Positions 25,331-32,268 of a stretch of 35,582 nt of DNA are shown piece after piece. The translations under genes and the position numbers were made by a program. The notes under the pieces were generated by a model. That model had not been told where the DNA came from and made no database searches. It saw only the letters and a program-made list of their open reading frames with translations. The DNA lies in contig JAAHGL010000063.1 of assembly GCA_010692635.1 (NCBI GenBank), forward strand, positions 1 through 35,582. Direction: 5' to 3'. Within the stretch, counting starts at the first letter, position 1, and every line of letters begins with the position of its first letter. This DNA comes from Symploca sp. SIO2C1 (GTDB lineage Bacteria; Cyanobacteriota; Cyanobacteriia; Cyanobacteriales; Coleofasciculaceae).

Positions 25331-25378
25331 ACTCCAAATTATCATTTTTCCCATATGGGAATAGTCCAAAAGTCCAAA
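25331..25378. promoter_or_regulatory. Palindrome and TCCAAA repeats between the RHH gene and the ParM locus
   Basis: TTCCCATATGGGAA (25348-25361) is a perfect dyad. ACTCCAAA (25331-25338) and AGTCCAAA (25363-25370 and 25371-25378) flank it. A possible -10 box TATACT follows at 25386-25391. The set could be an RHH operator and/or the parC centromere of the actin-type system. Confidence 0.5.
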
Positions 25379-25550
25379 ATATTGCTATACTGATCTTCAG
25401 CATGATAGAAAACTACTTCTTCCCTCCGAAAGCCATCCAGCGTAACTCATAGCGCAAAGGTGGCGGGGAGGAGAGCTTCTCCACTACTGTCTCAGTAAAT
25501 TTTCACTATGCCAAAACGAACAGATCCTCGTGCTGCGAGGAGGGATTTCT

Positions 25551-25778
25551 ATGACTAAACGCAGAGAAGTTCGATTTTTCCCTGATGAGGAGCATTTAGA
25601 CATTCTTGAGTCTTTACAACGTGTGTGCGGTTTTACCGCTATAAGTAGCGCGGTGAAGTATCTCATCACTGTCTACGGTGCGGCAGAAGTCGCCAGAGCC
25701 AAAAAACTCAAGCAAGGTGGCATCTTTCCACCATCAGCAGCTCATTGTTCTAATGCTTCTGAGCCAACAGAAAGCTAG
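25551..25778 (+). CDS. Ribbon-helix-helix protein upstream of the ParM-like gene
   Basis: The start at 25551 (MTKRREVRFFPDEEHLDILESLQRV) has GAGGAGG about 7 nt upstream. The sequence fits a small RHH protein: strand REVRFFP, helix EHLDILESLQRV, turn, and second helix AISSAVKYLITVYGAAEV. A lysine-rich segment and a disordered tail follow. It ends 20 bp before the actin-like gene, so they form an operon. It resembles in plan the protein encoded after the actin gene, so one of the two may be the ParR adaptor and the other a repressor. Confidence 0.7.
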   Translation: MTKRREVRFFPDEEHLDILESLQRVCGFTAISSAVKYLITVYGAAEVARAKKLKQGGIFPPSAAHCSNASEPTES

Positions 25779-25798
25779 TTGTCATTTTCTTCTATCTC

Positions 25799-26764
25799 AT
25801 GAATACCTTTACTCTTGCCCTTGATGAAGGGAATTTCGATCTCAAATACCTTGATGGCAGTAACAAACCCAAAGCCATACGCTCTGTCCGTTTCCAACTC
25901 CCGAACGGACGTTTTCCGTTGAGTTCAAGCAATACCAGCCCACTCATTGAATTTGATGGCAAACGCTATCACTTTGGCTACCAGGCTTATAAATATCGGC
26001 GGCAGTCCCATACCGTTGAAGAGGAAAAAGAGCAGGTAGCACTTCTAAACGCCCTTGCCTGCATTGAGCCGTATGAGTCTGAGTTCATACTCAAGATTCA
26101 TACCTCCCATCCTGAACCGGAAAAAGCTGGTGATACCATGCGCCAACAGCTTATCAGGACAGTCACTTACAAGCGCAATGGACACCTTATCAAAGCCCAC
26201 ATTAAGGCGGTGCATATTGCTCATGAAGGCTACCCTGCCTACCAGTATGCCAAATCTCTTGGGCTTGTCCCTGAGACGGGCTTTACAGTCGTGATTGATA
26301 TCGGTGGTGGAACCTGGCTCTCACGTCTGATTGATGAAGAAAGCGAAATTATTGACTCCACTGTTTCCAAGCGTGGCGGGGCGTATGACCTGGCTACTGC
26401 TATCAAATTCGATGAACGGCTAACCAAAGCTCTTGGTGATAAACCGGATGCGGGACTTATCGCCAACGGTTTTGCTGATTGTTCTCACCACTATCCCAAT
26501 AACCCCGATGCCAGTTGGAAAAACTGGCTTGATGAGCATCTTGACCCCTGGTTCAAAGGCATCTTTGGTGAGGTCAGAAATCAGTATCAACCGTACCTTC
26601 CCCGTGTCAGAAAGTTCTTAGTTACGGGTGGAGCATCGCACCTGATTGCACACAAAGTACAAGCTACCCCCCTCTTTACCGTCATTCCTGAACCCAGGTT
26701 TGCCAATGTTCGTGGTCTTCTTCCCGAAACCAAAGTGCAAAAGCGTAAGGCGATAGCAGCATGA
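25799..26764 (+). CDS. parM: ParM/Alp-type actin-like segregation ATPase
   Basis: The 321-residue protein carries the nucleotide-binding motifs of actin-like plasmid proteins. ALDEGNFDLKYLD at the N-terminus is phosphate 1 (D-x-G with a following K). VVIDIGGGTWLSRLID near residue 165 is phosphate 2. FLVTGGASHLI near 275 is the adenosine motif. RGGAYDLATAI matches the connecting region. Filaments of such proteins push plasmid copies apart, using an adaptor bound to a centromere. The next gene starts within its stop codon (ATGA), typical for parM-parR. No ribosome site is evident before the ATG, so it may be translated by coupling with the upstream gene. It is one of two partition systems here. 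Confidence 0.85.
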   Translation: MNTFTLALDEGNFDLKYLDGSNKPKAIRSVRFQLPNGRFPLSSSNTSPLIEFDGKRYHFGYQAYKYRRQSHTVEEEKEQVALLNALACIEPYESEFILKIHTSHPEPEKAGDTMRQQLIRTVTYKRNGHLIKAHIKAVHIAHEGYPAYQYAKSLGLVPETGFTVVIDIGGGTWLSRLIDEESEIIDSTVSKRGGAYDLATAIKFDERLTKALGDKPDAGLIANGFADCSHHYPNNPDASWKNWLDEHLDPWFKGIFGEVRNQYQPYLPRVRKFLVTGGASHLIAHKVQATPLFTVIPEPRFANVRGLLPETKVQKRKAIAA

Positions 26765-27084
26765 GCGACAGAAAATCACCGATGAGAGCAACCATCAAAC
26801 CACAGCACCAACAAGCTGTGTTGGATCTTATGGATAGCTTAGGCGGTGTTTCGGTCACAGATGCTATTGGATACCTCATTCAAACTCAAATCTTGGCAGC
26901 ATTGGAACGGCTGCGTCCAGAGGCAGGAAATTTCGGGACAAAACATCCTGTTTTAGCCAACACCGAGCTGGACAAAACGGGACAAAATTGCCAGCAAGAC
27001 ACAGAAATATCTCACGACAGTCCACTAGATCCACCATCAACGGTAAGTGCTGAAGATGCGCTTAATCAGCTTCTTAATTCTTGA
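26761..27084 (+). CDS. parR: ParR-like adaptor of the actin-type partition system
   Basis: The ATGA overlap with the actin-like gene places it as the adaptor. The N-terminal 50 residues (MRATIKPQHQQAVLDLMDSLGGVSVTDAIGYLIQTQ) fit a ribbon-helix-helix DNA-binding fold. The C-terminal half is polar and probably disordered, ending in AEDALNQLLNS, a short helix of the sort ParR proteins use to bind the filament tip. The family match is structural and positional only; ParR proteins diverge quickly in sequence. Confidence 0.65.
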   Translation: MSDRKSPMRATIKPQHQQAVLDLMDSLGGVSVTDAIGYLIQTQILAALERLRPEAGNFGTKHPVLANTELDKTGQNCQQDTEISHDSPLDPPSTVSAEDALNQLLNS

Positions 27085-27170
27085 GTTCCATGACTCCAAT
27101 GTTACTCCATTATCTACGGAATATTACGGAGGTACAAACTTTACACTGACTCCCAATTTTTCAACCCAAA

Positions 27171-27217
27171 AGAGAACCAGCACGCTCACTCTACCAAAGT
27201 CATAGTGCTGGCTCTCT
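27171..27217. promoter_or_regulatory. Long hairpin in front of the 27.2-33.3 kb cluster
   Basis: AGAGA-A-CCAGCAC pairs with GTGCTGG-C-TCTCT (12 of 13 bp) around a 21-nt loop. It lacks a T-run, so it is not a standard terminator. It ends 40 bp before the first gene of the cluster and may be an operator or a 5' RNA stabiliser. Confidence 0.5.
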
Positions 27218-27256
27218 CCCTCACTTATTAGTCAAAAGACATAAGGAGATTTCATA

Positions 27257-27967
27257 ATGCTACAGCAACTTGAATCAAACATTTACGAGGAGACATCCTC
27301 TGCGAATTTTCCTGAAGGCGTAAATCCTGACTATATCGCCAAACAAGTTGAGGAATTTAATCGAGAAGACGCCAATGCGGAACATCGGGATGATGTGCTG
27401 TTCCGCATTGGCTCTCATGCTGATGTCTTCTGTGATACCGACTACCAGAATATTCAATCCCTTGATGGGCGTCTGACTTCACAGCTTCGCTATCAAGTGA
27501 TTGAATGGGTTCTATCCCATACAGAACATGACATTCAAGGCAACTTAACCCTGCATATTTTCTCACTTGAACAGCTCCGCGCCTGGTATGAGGAATCCAA
27601 GAATCGGTATCCCGACTTTGAGATGGTACTGATTTTTGAAGAGGGTATTTGGGAAGAAGAAGAGCAACCACAACCAAGCATTCACTACACCTGCTACTAC
27701 CGTCCACTGCCTTCTGCGCCTGGGTTTGATGAAGAAACCGATTTTCCCGTCGGGCATTTCGAGTGGGAGAACGCAGAGTACTTTTGGGGAGACTTTTTCT
27801 CAACTGAAGAAACCGTCATCGACTTTACGATGGAGTGCTACCCTGAGCAATCAGATTTCTCTATCCCAAATACTTCCATCGCTCCCCATTTGCTCACTCT
27901 CACAGAAGAAGAGCAGGAACACCAGACCGTTGCAGAAATGCTTGGCATGATTCCGGCTGCTGTGTAG
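27257..27967 (+). CDS. Unrecognised strongly acidic protein (236 aa), first gene of the cluster
   Basis: GGAG lies about 9 nt before the ATG. Glutamate and aspartate greatly outnumber lysine and arginine; lysine is nearly absent. Acidic residues are spread along the chain (IFEEGIWEEEEQPQPS, FDEETDFPVGHFEWENAEYFWGDFFSTEE). It has many aromatic residues, no membrane helix and no cysteine motif. The acidity and aromatic content would suit a DNA mimic such as an anti-restriction protein, but there is no ArdA or Ocr similarity that I can see. A scaffold or chaperone for the membrane ATPase system downstream is equally possible. It leads the 12-gene plus-strand cluster. Confidence 0.7.
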   Translation: MLQQLESNIYEETSSANFPEGVNPDYIAKQVEEFNREDANAEHRDDVLFRIGSHADVFCDTDYQNIQSLDGRLTSQLRYQVIEWVLSHTEHDIQGNLTLHIFSLEQLRAWYEESKNRYPDFEMVLIFEEGIWEEEEQPQPSIHYTCYYRPLPSAPGFDEETDFPVGHFEWENAEYFWGDFFSTEETVIDFTMECYPEQSDFSIPNTSIAPHLLTLTEEEQEHQTVAEMLGMIPAAV

Positions 27968-27979
27968 GGAGGCAAAGAG

Positions 27980-28210
27980 ATGATGAATATTCCCGAAGTC
28001 CGGTCACTAGTTGACCGTCCCAACTTCATCGAAACAGCACTGAAATGGCAACCGCCTGTCCTGACTGCATGGGAGCAAATCTGCGCTGACCGTACAGCAA
28101 GGCTTCATAACCTTCTGCTGGAGCGCGATTGGAGTATGTGTCAGCAGCTTATTGAAGAATGGCAAACCCAGGAAAAAAACGCAAGAACCCAATCATGCAA
28201 AGACCTCTGA
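27980..28210 (+). CDS. Hypothetical protein (76 aa), cluster gene 2
   Basis: GGGAGG lies about 9 nt before the double ATG, 12 bp after the previous stop, so it is translated from the same message. The protein is soluble and helical: MMNIPEVRSLVDRPNFIETALKW, then AWEQICADRTARLHNLLLERDWSMCQQLIEEWQTQEKNA. No domain is recognised. Its end overlaps the next frame by 52 bp, or by 16 bp if that gene starts at 28195. Confidence 0.6.
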   Translation: MMNIPEVRSLVDRPNFIETALKWQPPVLTAWEQICADRTARLHNLLLERDWSMCQQLIEEWQTQEKNARTQSCKDL

Positions 28211-28407
28211 CGCATAAAGAACAAAAAGTCGTTGATGTGTTTGAAGCCTATCGTCCTGAGCTTGGCATTACTGTCAGACAAAACATCCTCAGTCCCATTA
28301 CCGGATGGGCTGAAAGCATTGCGGATATGGACGAAGCTGACATTCCTGACCAACCTCAAACAGGGTTTTCCCGAAATTCTTTCATGTACCGGAGGATTGG
28401 CAGTTAA
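28159..28407 (+). CDS. Hypothetical protein (82 aa), cluster gene 3
   Basis: The frame opens at 28159 with a basic start (MANPGKKRKNPIM); a second ATG at 28195 gives MQRPLTHKEQK and a smaller overlap with gene 2. The conserved-looking core is VVDVFEAYRPELGITVRQNILSPITGWAESIADMDEADIP, followed by a polar end with FSRNSFMYRRIGS. Composition and context support a real gene, though the ribosome site is poor and coupling to gene 2 is likely. Function unknown. Confidence 0.55.
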   Translation: MANPGKKRKNPIMQRPLTHKEQKVVDVFEAYRPELGITVRQNILSPITGWAESIADMDEADIPDQPQTGFSRNSFMYRRIGS

Positions 28408-28434
28408 ACCGAAATAATGACCTTACCTTGAGTT

Positions 28435-28452
28435 GGGCTGGCACTCCAGCCC
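28435..28452 (+). promoter_or_regulatory. Perfect 7-bp hairpin before the first small membrane protein
   Basis: GGGCTGG-CACT-CCAGCCC lies 15 nt before the ATG at 28467, in a gap between cluster genes 3 and 4. It may protect or attenuate the downstream mRNA, or control entry of ribosomes. Confidence 0.5.
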
Positions 28453-28466
28453 TGTTACATCAAATC

Positions 28467-28610
28467 ATGTCACAACTTTTAACCACAGCCATTGCAACAG
28501 CTCTCTCCGGTCTGGTCGCTATTCCGGCTACCACCACCATTACTGCTATTTTCCTCACCTGGGGCATAACGCCTTTTTTTGCTGTTGGTAGCGGACTTGC
28601 CATGCTTTAG
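28467..28610 (+). CDS. Small hydrophobic membrane protein (47 aa), cluster gene 4
   Basis: The protein is almost wholly hydrophobic: MSQLLTTAIATALSGLVAIP, then TTTITAIFLTWGITPFF and AVGSGLAML, enough for one long or two short membrane helices. No charged residues occur at all. Such peptides include small coat proteins, holins and membrane scaffolds. A TTG at 28428 could extend it by 13 residues but would place the hairpin inside the gene. No clear ribosome site is present. With the next two genes it forms a trio of tiny proteins of 47, 55 and 54 aa. Confidence 0.5.
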   Translation: MSQLLTTAIATALSGLVAIPATTTITAIFLTWGITPFFAVGSGLAML

Positions 28611-28680
28611 CTGCTGTCCAGCAGTGAGTAAACATCCTATCAACCATTACTTCCTACGGCACCCACAGGAGGTTTAACCA

Positions 28681-28848
28681 ATGGTCAAACAACCTTCAAT
28701 CACAGTCACTGATGCTGTTGCTATCACGAGCTTGGCGGTCGCAACAGGCACAGCCGCTTACCTCATAGCAAGCGCTGTCAAACCTGAACCAGAGCCAGAA
28801 CCTACCTCAACACCCGTCAAAACCATTCTCACATCTGACCAGAAGTAA
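28681..28848 (+). CDS. Single-pass membrane protein with proline-rich tail (55 aa), cluster gene 5
   Basis: AGGAGGT stands 7 nt before the ATG, the best ribosome site of the region, which implies high expression. The protein is MVKQPSITVTDAVAITSLAV, continuing to one transmembrane helix (AVATGTAAYLIASAV), then a PEPEPEPTSTP tail. About 50 residues, one helix and a strong ribosome site recall major coat proteins of filamentous phages, but there is no signal peptide and the resemblance is only of size and layout. Confidence 0.65.
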   Translation: MVKQPSITVTDAVAITSLAVATGTAAYLIASAVKPEPEPEPTSTPVKTILTSDQK

Positions 28849-28850
28849 AA

Positions 28851-29015
28851 ATGTTCATTCGATTCTTTCCCAAAAAACCAGACCCACCAGGGCAAAAAAT
28901 CATGCATCTGGAGAGCTGCACAACCCTTGTGGAAGCGTTTGGCTTCTGCCTGTATGTAACCCGCACAGGCATTGGACTCGAACGCACTGCCCCTATTCAA
29001 GAAGAGGAAGACTAA
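28851..29015 (+). CDS. Hypothetical protein (54 aa), cluster gene 6
   Basis: It starts 2 bp after the stop of gene 5 and its stop codon abuts the ATG of gene 7, so it is tightly embedded in the operon. The sequence is MFIRFFPKKPDPPGQKIMHL, then ESCTTLVEAFGFCLYVTRTG and a C-terminal EEED. Two cysteines (C23, C33) and a basic-proline N-terminus are notable. No family is recognised and the ribosome site is weak. Confidence 0.55.
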   Translation: MFIRFFPKKPDPPGQKIMHLESCTTLVEAFGFCLYVTRTGIGLERTAPIQEEED

Positions 29016-29690
29016 ATGAAACGAAACTTCGGTAACGCCAAGCATAAAAACCATGTCAGCTCTGCTGCACCTGGAACGCTCAATGCCATGCACAATCTGT
29101 TTGGCATCTCTGTTCACGATTTCCTCAAAGCCTGTCACGGCGACCATGAATCTATCAAAAAGCTCTCAGACCTCGGCAGACTCTCTGAGCTAACCCAAAC
29201 CAACTTGGAGCCTGCATTGCAAGCAGCAAAACTCACGATTGAGACCACTGGAGATCTCAATAAAGCTCTCTCGGAGCTGGTCAAACAAACCCAAAAGTCA
29301 GGAAAGCAGGTCACAACAGCCATTCTGGACTCTCAGTTAGCAGAAAAGCGCTTTGCCAACGAGCTAACTGAAGCCAAAGCCAAATTTGCCAACGACGTAA
29401 GTGCTGAAACCTCCAGGCATTTAAGGCAATCAAGCCTAATTCAGATTCGTGGCTATACGGCTGACTTGATGGCACTGGTTAGATACCAGACTGCCATTAC
29501 CAGAGAACAAAACAAACTGCCACTGGCACAACAGAGCGCTGAAATCGAATACGACAAAGCTGTTGCTGCAACCTTGTGGGCTAAAGGATCAGAAGCTGAC
29601 CTGAGCAAAATTCCCAAGCCCAACTATAAGGGTAGTGCCTACGGACTAGGAAAGCTCTGGAAGGGCTTTAAAGACACTCTTGGTATCTAA
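29016..29690 (+). CDS. Unrecognised helical protein (224 aa), cluster gene 7
   Basis: GAGGAAG lies in the end of gene 6, just before this ATG. The N-terminus is basic and glycine/alanine-rich (MKRNFGNAKHKNHVSSAAPG). From residue 45 the sequence is nearly continuous alpha helix with heptads (LSELTQTNLEPALQAAKLTIETTGDLNKALSELVKQ; LAEKRFANELTEAKAKFAND), and the C-terminal 30 residues are basic with glycines (NYKGSAYGLGKLWKGFKDTL). It is probably a coiled-coil structural or scaffold protein. There is no membrane helix or catalytic motif. Confidence 0.65.
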   Translation: MKRNFGNAKHKNHVSSAAPGTLNAMHNLFGISVHDFLKACHGDHESIKKLSDLGRLSELTQTNLEPALQAAKLTIETTGDLNKALSELVKQTQKSGKQVTTAILDSQLAEKRFANELTEAKAKFANDVSAETSRHLRQSSLIQIRGYTADLMALVRYQTAITREQNKLPLAQQSAEIEYDKAVAATLWAKGSEADLSKIPKPNYKGSAYGLGKLWKGFKDTLGI

Positions 29691-29761
29691 CCAACTCTAT
29701 TTAGGGGTAGTGCGGCGCTCATTCAACACTGACCCCGCACGTTGCAAGAAGGGCAGATACA

Positions 29762-30316
29762 ATGGATGATTTCAACGAGTTAATTCAAGGTTTTCAGGTC
29801 GCTGATGAGAATGAGCGTCCGCCTGAAACGTCCGAAGAGTTGGACAATGAGCACCTTGAGGTAGAGATTTCGGCAGCTTTCAGCCAGCACCGGATGATTA
29901 ATGATGCGCTTGTCACTTTTCTGGGGTTCTCTGCTGTAGGTGAGGGTGTGCTGCTGTTTGCTCAGCTTGGTCTACCAACCTTAGCTACAGGCAGCATCGG
30001 CAGTATTGCACTGGCACTTTTTGCGGCTAATACTCTGACCAAAATTGCGATCGCAAACGGTCGTCCTAGCATTGATGGGGACTTCTGGATTGAAGTCGTC
30101 AAAACCGGAGCGGCTGGCACAGCTTTATTTGTCTTCTCCCGTGAAAGCCGAGAAATATCCAAAGCATCCCATAAAGGCGCTCAGCAGTTTATTGAAGAAG
30201 TCAAAGCTTTTGAAGTCACCGAGCCTGTCAATCCTCTTTGGACAAAGCCAGCTATAGCACTGGTCACACTCATTGTACTCCTGATAATCCTGGTCATTTT
30301 TGGGAGGAGGTCATGA
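29762..30316 (+). CDS. Multi-pass membrane protein (184 aa), cluster gene 8
   Basis: GAAGGG lies about 8 nt before the ATG. The first 45 residues are acidic and soluble. Hydrophobic segments follow: FLGFSAVGEGVLLFAQLGLP, GSIGSIALALFAANTL, a weaker one near VVKTGAAGTALFVF, and a strong C-terminal helix IALVTLIVLLIILVIF ending in GRRS. It is thus a membrane protein with three or four helices and a probably cytoplasmic C-terminus. Its stop codon overlaps the start of the ATPase gene (ATGA), so the two proteins are likely made in fixed ratio and act together. A HIP1 octamer lies inside it at 30047-30054. Confidence 0.7.
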   Translation: MDDFNELIQGFQVADENERPPETSEELDNEHLEVEISAAFSQHRMINDALVTFLGFSAVGEGVLLFAQLGLPTLATGSIGSIALALFAANTLTKIAIANGRPSIDGDFWIEVVKTGAAGTALFVFSRESREISKASHKGAQQFIEEVKAFEVTEPVNPLWTKPAIALVTLIVLLIILVIFGRRS

Positions 30317-32004
30317 GTCTTGATAAATTCCGCAAACAGGAACGCTGGAATACTGGTGCTGTAGTGGTTTTGGGGACTATAGGTATTCTCACATTAGGCG
30401 GAGCGTTTTATGGCAGACAAACCATGCTCATTGAGTATTGCTTTCAACCTTCTGATGACCCGCAATTCTGCACTTCAGATAAGCGCTACATCATGCCAGC
30501 CCATGAATTTGAAAAACTGGTTGACGCTCCAGCTTCCAATCCTAAAAGCCAGATTCCTAAAAAGGCAAAAGGCTTGAGGATCATCAAGCCAACCAATCCA
30601 TACAAACCGCTTTGGGGCTTTATCAGTGCTTCGGCTTTTGGACTGGCTTATCTGCTCAATAAAGCCAGAGTGAGAAAACTGCTGGAACTCATGCCTCAAT
30701 ACCGCCAGGAAGTTAAACAGAGTTGGCTGCTCGGTAAAATCAATGCGATTAACCAAGCCCGCAAAGTAGAATACGCAGCCAACCTTGATTGGGAGCTGTG
30801 GCAGTTTAGTGCTGACAGGGCAGCAAGAGCAAAGCAGTTATCTATGCTTTCTCCTGAAGAGATAGCACTCTATCAAGAGCAGGCAAGACTTGAAGCGATT
30901 CAAGCAGCAGAGCAAGCAATCGCCGAAGCCACTGGTGCTTCAGCAGCAGCACTGCCGCATGGCAATCCTGGGACAGTTGATGAAATTACTAACCCCACAG
31001 ATAAGATAACTGGTTCCCCAAGCACAAAAGAGGAACTGCTAAAAGCTCTACGCCAGGAATGTCCAGCCCTGTTAAGTCTGGTGAAATCTCACCCGATTCG
31101 CTGTGTTGGGGTACAGCGGTCGGGTAAAACCACACTAGCTAAGAAACTCGCACTGCTTAGGATGGTACTGCTGCCAGACCATCAGGTCATTGCCAGTACC
31201 CCACATTATGAACCTACAAATGCTTATCCTGATGTGTTTCAGATCGTCGGTATCAGAAACGGCAAGCGCGACTATCCGGCTATCAGAACACAGTGGTACG
31301 GGCTAGCCGAACGGGTCAAAGACGGCACAGTTAGCTCAATCACGACCATCTGGGATGAGTTTGGACTGATGGATCAGGTGGTAGAAGCAGAAGATTTAAC
31401 CAAAGTCTTGACTTCTACCCTGCGGGAGACCATGAAATTTGGCGAATACCCAATCTTCATTGTCCACGGGGAGACTCAAGCGTTTCTTCCTGGCAGCAAA
31501 GGGCTGGTCAAGGTATTCCTTAGCGGCACAGTTAGAGTTGAGACCATAGGTGAGAAAACCATTGACGAAGATGGACTCGAAACAATCAAAGGCACAGGCA
31601 AATTCAAAGTCAAAGAACTTGATGGCAGCAGGGCAGAAGGCAAGATTCCTGAATGGATGACAGAAGATTTTCTGCTGAACCTTGTGGGGTTCAGAAAAGG
31701 TTCGGCTCAAGCCTCTGAACGTTCAGTGAACCCGCCTGAACCAGAAGAAGTTCAAACGCTGAACGTATTACTGGATAAAGCGTTCAGCAATCCTGAACCT
31801 CTTGAACCCGCTGAACCTTTTGACCCGTTCAGCTCAGAAATTACCGCAGAAGAGAAGGGCTTTGTCATCGGGTTCAGACGTTCAGGAATGCCTAAAGACG
31901 ACATCATTCTCAAACTCTGGGGAACCAAAAAAGGCGGCTCCAAAGGCTACCAGGCAGCAAAGAAAAGGCTGGAGCAGATACTCCACGATGCAGGTATCGC
32001 CTAA
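30313..32004 (+). CDS. Membrane-anchored P-loop ATPase with VirD4/FtsK-like layout, cluster gene 9
   Basis: The ATG at 30313 overlaps the previous stop and follows GGAGG, so I prefer it to the longer frame from 30238. Residues 14-34 and 99-115 are membrane helices; the 65-residue loop between has C43 and C53 and would lie outside the membrane. After a helical linker comes the ATPase core: CVGVQRSGKTTLAKK (Walker A, residues 266-273) and SITTIWDEFGLMD (Walker B, DE at 348-349). A proline-rich segment (NPEPLEPAEPFDPF) and a C-terminal winged-helix-like region (LKLWGTKKGGSKGYQAAKKRLEQIL) follow. Two N-terminal helices with a cytoplasmic motor match coupling proteins and FtsK/HerA pumps. Zot/pI of filamentous phages has the reverse order. 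It is the likely engine of the cluster. Confidence 0.75.
   Translation: MSLDKFRKQERWNTGAVVVLGTIGILTLGGAFYGRQTMLIEYCFQPSDDPQFCTSDKRYIMPAHEFEKLVDAPASNPKSQIPKKAKGLRIIKPTNPYKPLWGFISASAFGLAYLLNKARVRKLLELMPQYRQEVKQSWLLGKINAINQARKVEYAANLDWELWQFSADRAARAKQLSMLSPEEIALYQEQARLEAIQAAEQAIAEATGASAAALPHGNPGTVDEITNPTDKITGSPSTKEELLKALRQECPALLSLVKSHPIRCVGVQRSGKTTLAKKLALLRMVLLPDHQVIASTPHYEPTNAYPDVFQIVGIRNGKRDYPAIRTQWYGLAERVKDGTVSSITTIWDEFGLMDQVVEAEDLTKVLTSTLRETMKFGEYPIFIVHGETQAFLPGSKGLVKVFLSGTVRVETIGEKTIDEDGLETIKGTGKFKVKELDGSRAEGKIPEWMTEDFLLNLVGFRKGSAQASERSVNPPEPEEVQTLNVLLDKAFSNPEPLEPAEPFDPFSSEITAEEKGFVIGFRRSGMPKDDIILKLWGTKKGGSKGYQAAKKRLEQILHDAGIA
31689..31885. repeat. Cluster of 11 GTTCAG/CTGAAC hexamers inside the ATPase gene
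   Basis: GTTCAG occurs at 31689, 31721, 31782, 31827, 31872 and 31880, and CTGAAC at 31715, 31736, 31759, 31793 and 31811. Copies at 31715-31726 form the palindrome CTGAACGTTCAG. Several reading frames are used (for example TTC AG, GAA C and CTG AAC), so a protein repeat alone does not explain them. About 0.1 would be expected by chance in 197 bp. Confidence 0.6.
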
Positions 32005-32047
32005 CGAAATAGCTCACACATTGATGAAGAAGTAAGGAGGAACGAAA

Positions 32048-32233
32048 ATGCTCACCCCCAAAGAAACCACAAACGCTTGTCAAAAGCTGGCTGAACGCTT
32101 CGGCTGTGACTATTTGGAGCTGATGGAGAAGCTGGATGACCTCACTTTGCCAGAAGCCATAGTTCTCAATCAGACTACGCAGGTGCAAATTAACCAAGCT
32201 GCGATGGAAAGCCAGCAATCAAACCAGAAGTGA
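32048..32233 (+). CDS. Hypothetical small protein (61 aa), cluster gene 10
   Basis: GGAGG lies about 7 nt before the ATG. The protein starts MLTPKETTNACQKLAERFGCDYLELMEKLDDLTLPEAIVLNQ and ends in a glutamine/asparagine-rich helix (VQINQAAMESQQSNQK). It is soluble and helical, and the spacing LAERFGCDYLELMEKLDDL could be a helical hairpin. It lies 43 bp after the ATPase and 35 bp before the next gene, so it is in the same operon. No family is recognised. Confidence 0.65.
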   Translation: MLTPKETTNACQKLAERFGCDYLELMEKLDDLTLPEAIVLNQTTQVQINQAAMESQQSNQK

Positions 32234-32268
32234 ACCGTCTCAGCAAAAAATAACAGGAAGCAAAAGCC

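Noticed and set aside
27357-27803. Minus-strand open frame of 148 codons
   Set aside because: Antisense to the acidic protein gene; arginine/serine-rich shadow composition.
30313-32004. Zot/pI-type filamentous phage assembly ATPase
   Set aside because: Zot-family proteins have the ATPase first and the membrane helix after it; here two helices come first, as in coupling proteins.
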